Source: JBIKWM01 sp044356305
Lineage (GTDB): Bacteria > Bacteroidota > Bacteroidia > UBA10329
Length of the DNA stretch: 64,000 nucleotides
Assembly: GCA_044356305.1 (NCBI GenBank)
Contig: JBIKWM010000015.1
Coordinates: forward strand, 6,161-70,160
Direction: 5' to 3'
Shown here: in pieces, positions 61,405-64,000 of the stretch
How positions within the stretch are numbered: position 1 is the stretch's first letter
How the letters are laid out: each line of letters opens with the position of its first letter
Notes under the pieces: generated by a model
The model's database searches: none
What the model was told of the DNA's origin: nothing
Seen by the model: the letters and a program-made list of their open reading frames with translations, nothing else
Made by a program: the position numbers and the translations under genes

Positions 61405-62434
61405 CACCGAGTCCATCCGCCTCACACAGTTCGCCCACGGGGCCGGCTGCGGCTGCAAGGTGAGTCCTGCGGTGCTGCGCGAGATCATAGGTGGTGCACA
61501 CAGCACTCCCTTTCCCGGGCTGCTCGTGGGCAACGACACGGCCGATGATGCCGCAGTGATGGACCTTGGCAACGGCCGGGCCATCATATCCACCACCGAT
61601 TTCTTCATGCCCATTGTCGATGACGCCCACAGCTTCGGGGCCATCGCATCGGCCAACGCCATCTCCGACATCTACGCCATGGGCGGCCGGCCCCTCATGG
61701 CCATCGCCATTCTGGGCTGGCCCGTTGACAAGTTGCCCGCTGCCGTGGCCGCAGAGGTGCTCAACGGGGCACGGGCCATATGTGCCGAGGCGCAGATACC
61801 GCTGGCAGGCGGCCACACCATCGATTCGCCCGAACCCATATTCGGGCTGGCCGTGACCGGAGAGGTGGAGGTGCAGCACCTCAAGCGCAACAGCACCGCC
61901 CGCGCGGGCCATCTCATCTACCTCACCAAGCCCTTGGGCGCAGGCATAATCACCACCGCTGCCAAACGCGCACAGGCCGATGCACCCGATGTGCAACAGG
62001 CCGTGGCCCAGATGTGCCGCCTCAATTCAGTGGGTTATCCGCTCGGGCACCTACAGGGTGTCTCTGCCATGACCGATGTCACCGGGTTCGGCCTCCTGGG
62101 CCACCTCATCGAGATGTGCGAGGGCGCAGGCATCTCCGCCCGCATCCGTTCGGCCAACGTGCCCCTGCTGCCCGGCCTCGATACCTACATCGACCGTTTC
62201 ATCTACCCCGACATGACCATGCGCAACTTTCAGGCGTACGGACACAAAGTGAGCACCCTCAACGCCCGCCAGCTCTTCACCCTCTGCGACCCCCAGACCA
62301 GCGGGGGCCTCCTGGTGGCCGTTCACCCCGACTCTGTCCATGACTTTATGGGTTTCTGCAGGATCGATGAGGTGGAACCCACCTTGATCGGTGAGTTTGT
62401 GGAGCGTGGCGAGAAGGTGGTGGAGGTGGTTTGA
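61376..62434 (+). CDS. selD: Selenide, water dikinase
   Basis: Makes selenophosphate from selenide and ATP. 352 aa. Seen: active-site GAGCGCK with Cys25 (Cys form, not selenocysteine) and Lys28, TTDFFMPIVDD, DIYAMGG, GGHTIDSPEPIFGLAVTG and a C-terminal CDPQTSGGLL. The start lies inside mnmH. No selA, selB or selenocysteine tRNA is seen in the window; with mnmH alone the selenium use visible here is tRNA modification. Confidence 0.96.
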   Translation: MQDPSSRPSDTESIRLTQFAHGAGCGCKVSPAVLREIIGGAHSTPFPGLLVGNDTADDAAVMDLGNGRAIISTTDFFMPIVDDAHSFGAIASANAISDIYAMGGRPLMAIAILGWPVDKLPAAVAAEVLNGARAICAEAQIPLAGGHTIDSPEPIFGLAVTGEVEVQHLKRNSTARAGHLIYLTKPLGAGIITTAAKRAQADAPDVQQAVAQMCRLNSVGYPLGHLQGVSAMTDVTGFGLLGHLIEMCEGAGISARIRSANVPLLPGLDTYIDRFIYPDMTMRNFQAYGHKVSTLNARQLFTLCDPQTSGGLLVAVHPDSVHDFMGFCRIDEVEPTLIGEFVERGEKVVEVV

Positions 62435-62460
62435 ATACAGTTTTTGGTTGGAATGATTGA

Positions 62461-62712
62461 ACAGGATCACCGTTCAATCCCCATTATTCTCCCTGGCCCA
62501 ACCCCACCCCGGGCCTGGTCCATATCCTTTTGCCGGGTGGGTCAGGTGGAAATATCCAGGTGCACGATATGTTCGGCAGGGTGGTGCACCGCAGCACGTA
62601 TTCACCAGGCACGCCCATCGACCTGAGCGGGGTGGCCGCAGGCGTGTACCAGGTCGTGTCCCATCAGGATACGGAGGGCAGGTCGGTGAAGAAGGTGGTC
62701 GTATCGCCATAG
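62461..62712 (+). pseudogene. Orphan T9SS type-A sorting domain
   Basis: In the frame opening after the TGA at 62458-62460 one reads SPWPNPTPGLVHILLPGG, IQVHDMFGRVV, IDLSGVAAGVYQVV and KKVVVSP then stop: a complete type IX secretion C-terminal domain of about 75 residues. No start codon or cargo domain precedes it; selD ends 27 bp upstream. Either the 3' end of a deleted secreted-protein gene or a fragment moved here. Confidence 0.7.
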
Positions 62713-62749
62713 GGATTGAAACCGCATCCCTGAAATTCAACAATTACCC

Positions 62750-63880
62750 TCAATGCTGCACCATCACCCGCACCCGTGCCCGTTCGTTGCCATTTTCAAC
62801 GGTGATGATATACAGCCCGTTGGGCCAATTGCGTACGTCTATTTCCAGATAAGTGCCGACCACCCCCGACCCCCCCAGTGCAGGAGGAGAGTAGGAGCGG
62901 CCTTGCATGTCGGTAACGGTAATTCTCATTTCATGCTGTTTTCTGTTACCTGTTACCTGTAACCTCACATACTCCCCTGCTGGATTCGGCCACACATCTA
63001 CCACCACCTTGGTCCTGTCATGTTCATTCACCCCCACAAGGCAATCTGCATAAGGGCAGCCAACGCTATCAACCTTCAACAGCCAAGCATCTTGAGTAAG
63101 AGGAAACTCATGCTTGGCCTGCCCGCCCAGCAGAAAACCACCATCGCTGGTGGCTATAAGGGTATAGAAAAGGTCGGTGTTGCCGTTGTAGTCGTACTCT
63201 CTTTACCAGAGCACATTGCCAGCAGAGTCTGTTTTCAATAGCCATCCTGAGTTATTGTTACTGAATTTGTCTGTTAGTCCGGCTGTAGCGAGATCACCAT
63301 TTGGCAATTCAATTGTGCGGTGCATATTATTATCGTTATTCTGAGGATAAGAGAAGGTCTTTGACCAGATCAGATCGCCCGAAATATTAACCTTGTACTG
63401 CCTGCCTATGGTACTTGACGCTCCTTGAGATCCAGAACCTGTAAGCAGATAGTTCCCATCTTGAAGGAGAACAATATTCTTCCCTCCCTCGTCACCCACA
63501 CCCCCAAAGGTTTTTTGCGATTGCTGATTGCCAAGGCCATCGGTCTTTATGAGGTAAAAATCGCGCTGCCCGGCACCGTAGCTGCGTGTCCAGCCCAGGA
63601 GGAGAAAGCCGCTGTCGGGGGTCTGAACCAAAGAACTGCCTGCATCAAAATTGTTTCCGCCATATTGTTGCTCCCATAACAGGTTGCCTGCGCTGTCGGT
63701 GCGCACCAGGTACATGTCGGCATCTTCTCCCGGCATCACGCTTTTCTGGCCCACCATGGCAAAACCGTGGTCTGAGGTCATAATGAGCTGTTCACTTACC
63801 TCTCTTGTAGTATCTTCTCCATACATTTTCTTCCATAGTATATCACCATTCGAATCTAATTTGGTAATACACATGTTTGC
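62750..63880 (-). pseudogene. T9SS cargo protein with repeated beta-units, broken by in-frame stop
   Basis: Secreted adhesin- or enzyme-like protein of Bacteroidota style: repeats of the type GDILWKKMYGED, GFAMVGQ, DMYLVRTDSAGNLLWEQQYGG, GFLLLGW occur through 63874-63203. After SAGNVLW a TAA (63203-63205) interrupts, but the same frame goes on at once with REYDYNGN, GGFLLGGQ, WLLKVDS and ends in a T9SS domain VWPNPAGEYVRLQV to YIITVENGNERARV. AAA to TAA would explain it. Upstream, the frame is also closed by TAG at 63919-63917. Whole gene is probably decayed; one base error in the assembly is the alternative for the central stop. Confidence 0.7.
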
Positions 63881-64000
63881 CGATCCAGGCGGTTCGATAA
63901 TAAACCCGTTGTGCTATTGAAAAAGCTGTTTGAAAAAGTTACATAAAAGGTCGTGCAATATGCTCATGTTCATTATTTTAGGGTGTCGAATCCAAATAAT

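Overview
The window is a 64 kb stretch of a Bacteroidota chromosome, most likely from a Flavobacteriales-type or related lineage. Four signs point there. The gene order xerC-hpf-tRNA(Thr,Tyr,Gly,Thr)-tuf-tRNA(Trp)-secE-nusG-rplKAJL-rpoBC is the layout remembered for this phylum. Promoter-like boxes match the Bacteroidota -7 element TAnnTTTG, in one case with TTTG 19 bp upstream. Two type IX secretion (T9SS) C-terminal sorting domains lie at the right end. Several families typical of the phylum occur (Wzi, fused KorA, DUF4870, SbsA-like Ig lipoprotein). No rRNA, prophage, transposase or CRISPR array was seen.

Layout. 1-10.8 kb (minus): transcription and translation core, beginning with the 5' end of rpoC at the left edge and including five tRNAs. 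11.1-20.7 kb: a solitary 2-oxoacid oxidoreductase alpha subunit, a histidine kinase/response regulator pair, a half-length aldehyde dehydrogenase-like protein, an Ig-like lipoprotein, free-methionine sulfoxide reductase, a three-gene membrane/M48 peptidase operon, and tRNA-Gly with a terminator. 20.7-23.1 kb: tadA and aspS, divergent. 23.1-44.4 kb: a large surface-polysaccharide locus. 44.5-46.9 kb: deoC plus a full-length aldehyde dehydrogenase. 47.0-51.4 kb: divergent dinB and a second dnaE-type polymerase. 51.6-56.9 kb: small accessory genes, a toxin-antitoxin pair with a lesion in the toxin, and a hydrolase gene beside a remnant of a relative. 57.1-62.4 kb: one plus-strand operon ending in mnmH and selD (tRNA selenouridine). 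62.4-64.0 kb: an orphan T9SS sorting domain and a broken T9SS cargo gene.

The most coherent system is the polysaccharide locus. Export parts (Wza-like lipoprotein, Wzc-like tyrosine kinase, Wzi-like outer-membrane protein), a WcaJ-type initiating transferase, a flippase and a polymerase candidate surround a minus-strand run cysC-cysD-cysN-hldE-hldD-gmhA-lyase-flippase-sulfotransferase-sulfotransferase-acetyltransferase-polymerase-glycosyltransferase, most of it with 4-bp stop/start overlaps or gaps of a few bases. PAPS synthesis, ADP-heptose synthesis and two sulfotransferases are thus written as one unit, and an AlgD-like sugar-nucleotide dehydrogenase and a lyase with alginate-lyase-like motifs sit in the same locus. 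The inference is a sulfated surface polymer, probably containing heptose and possibly uronate. The core of the locus (about 23.1-38.6 kb) is visibly more AT-rich than its flanks.

Other points of interest: a perfect 11-bp-arm inverted repeat between the two translesion-type polymerase genes; a 183-nt nearly G-free tract in front of an unknown gene; a TGA at codon 5 of a ParE-like toxin followed at once by an in-frame ATG; and a 33-bp direct repeat that copies exactly the 11 codons around the catalytic His of a hydrolase.
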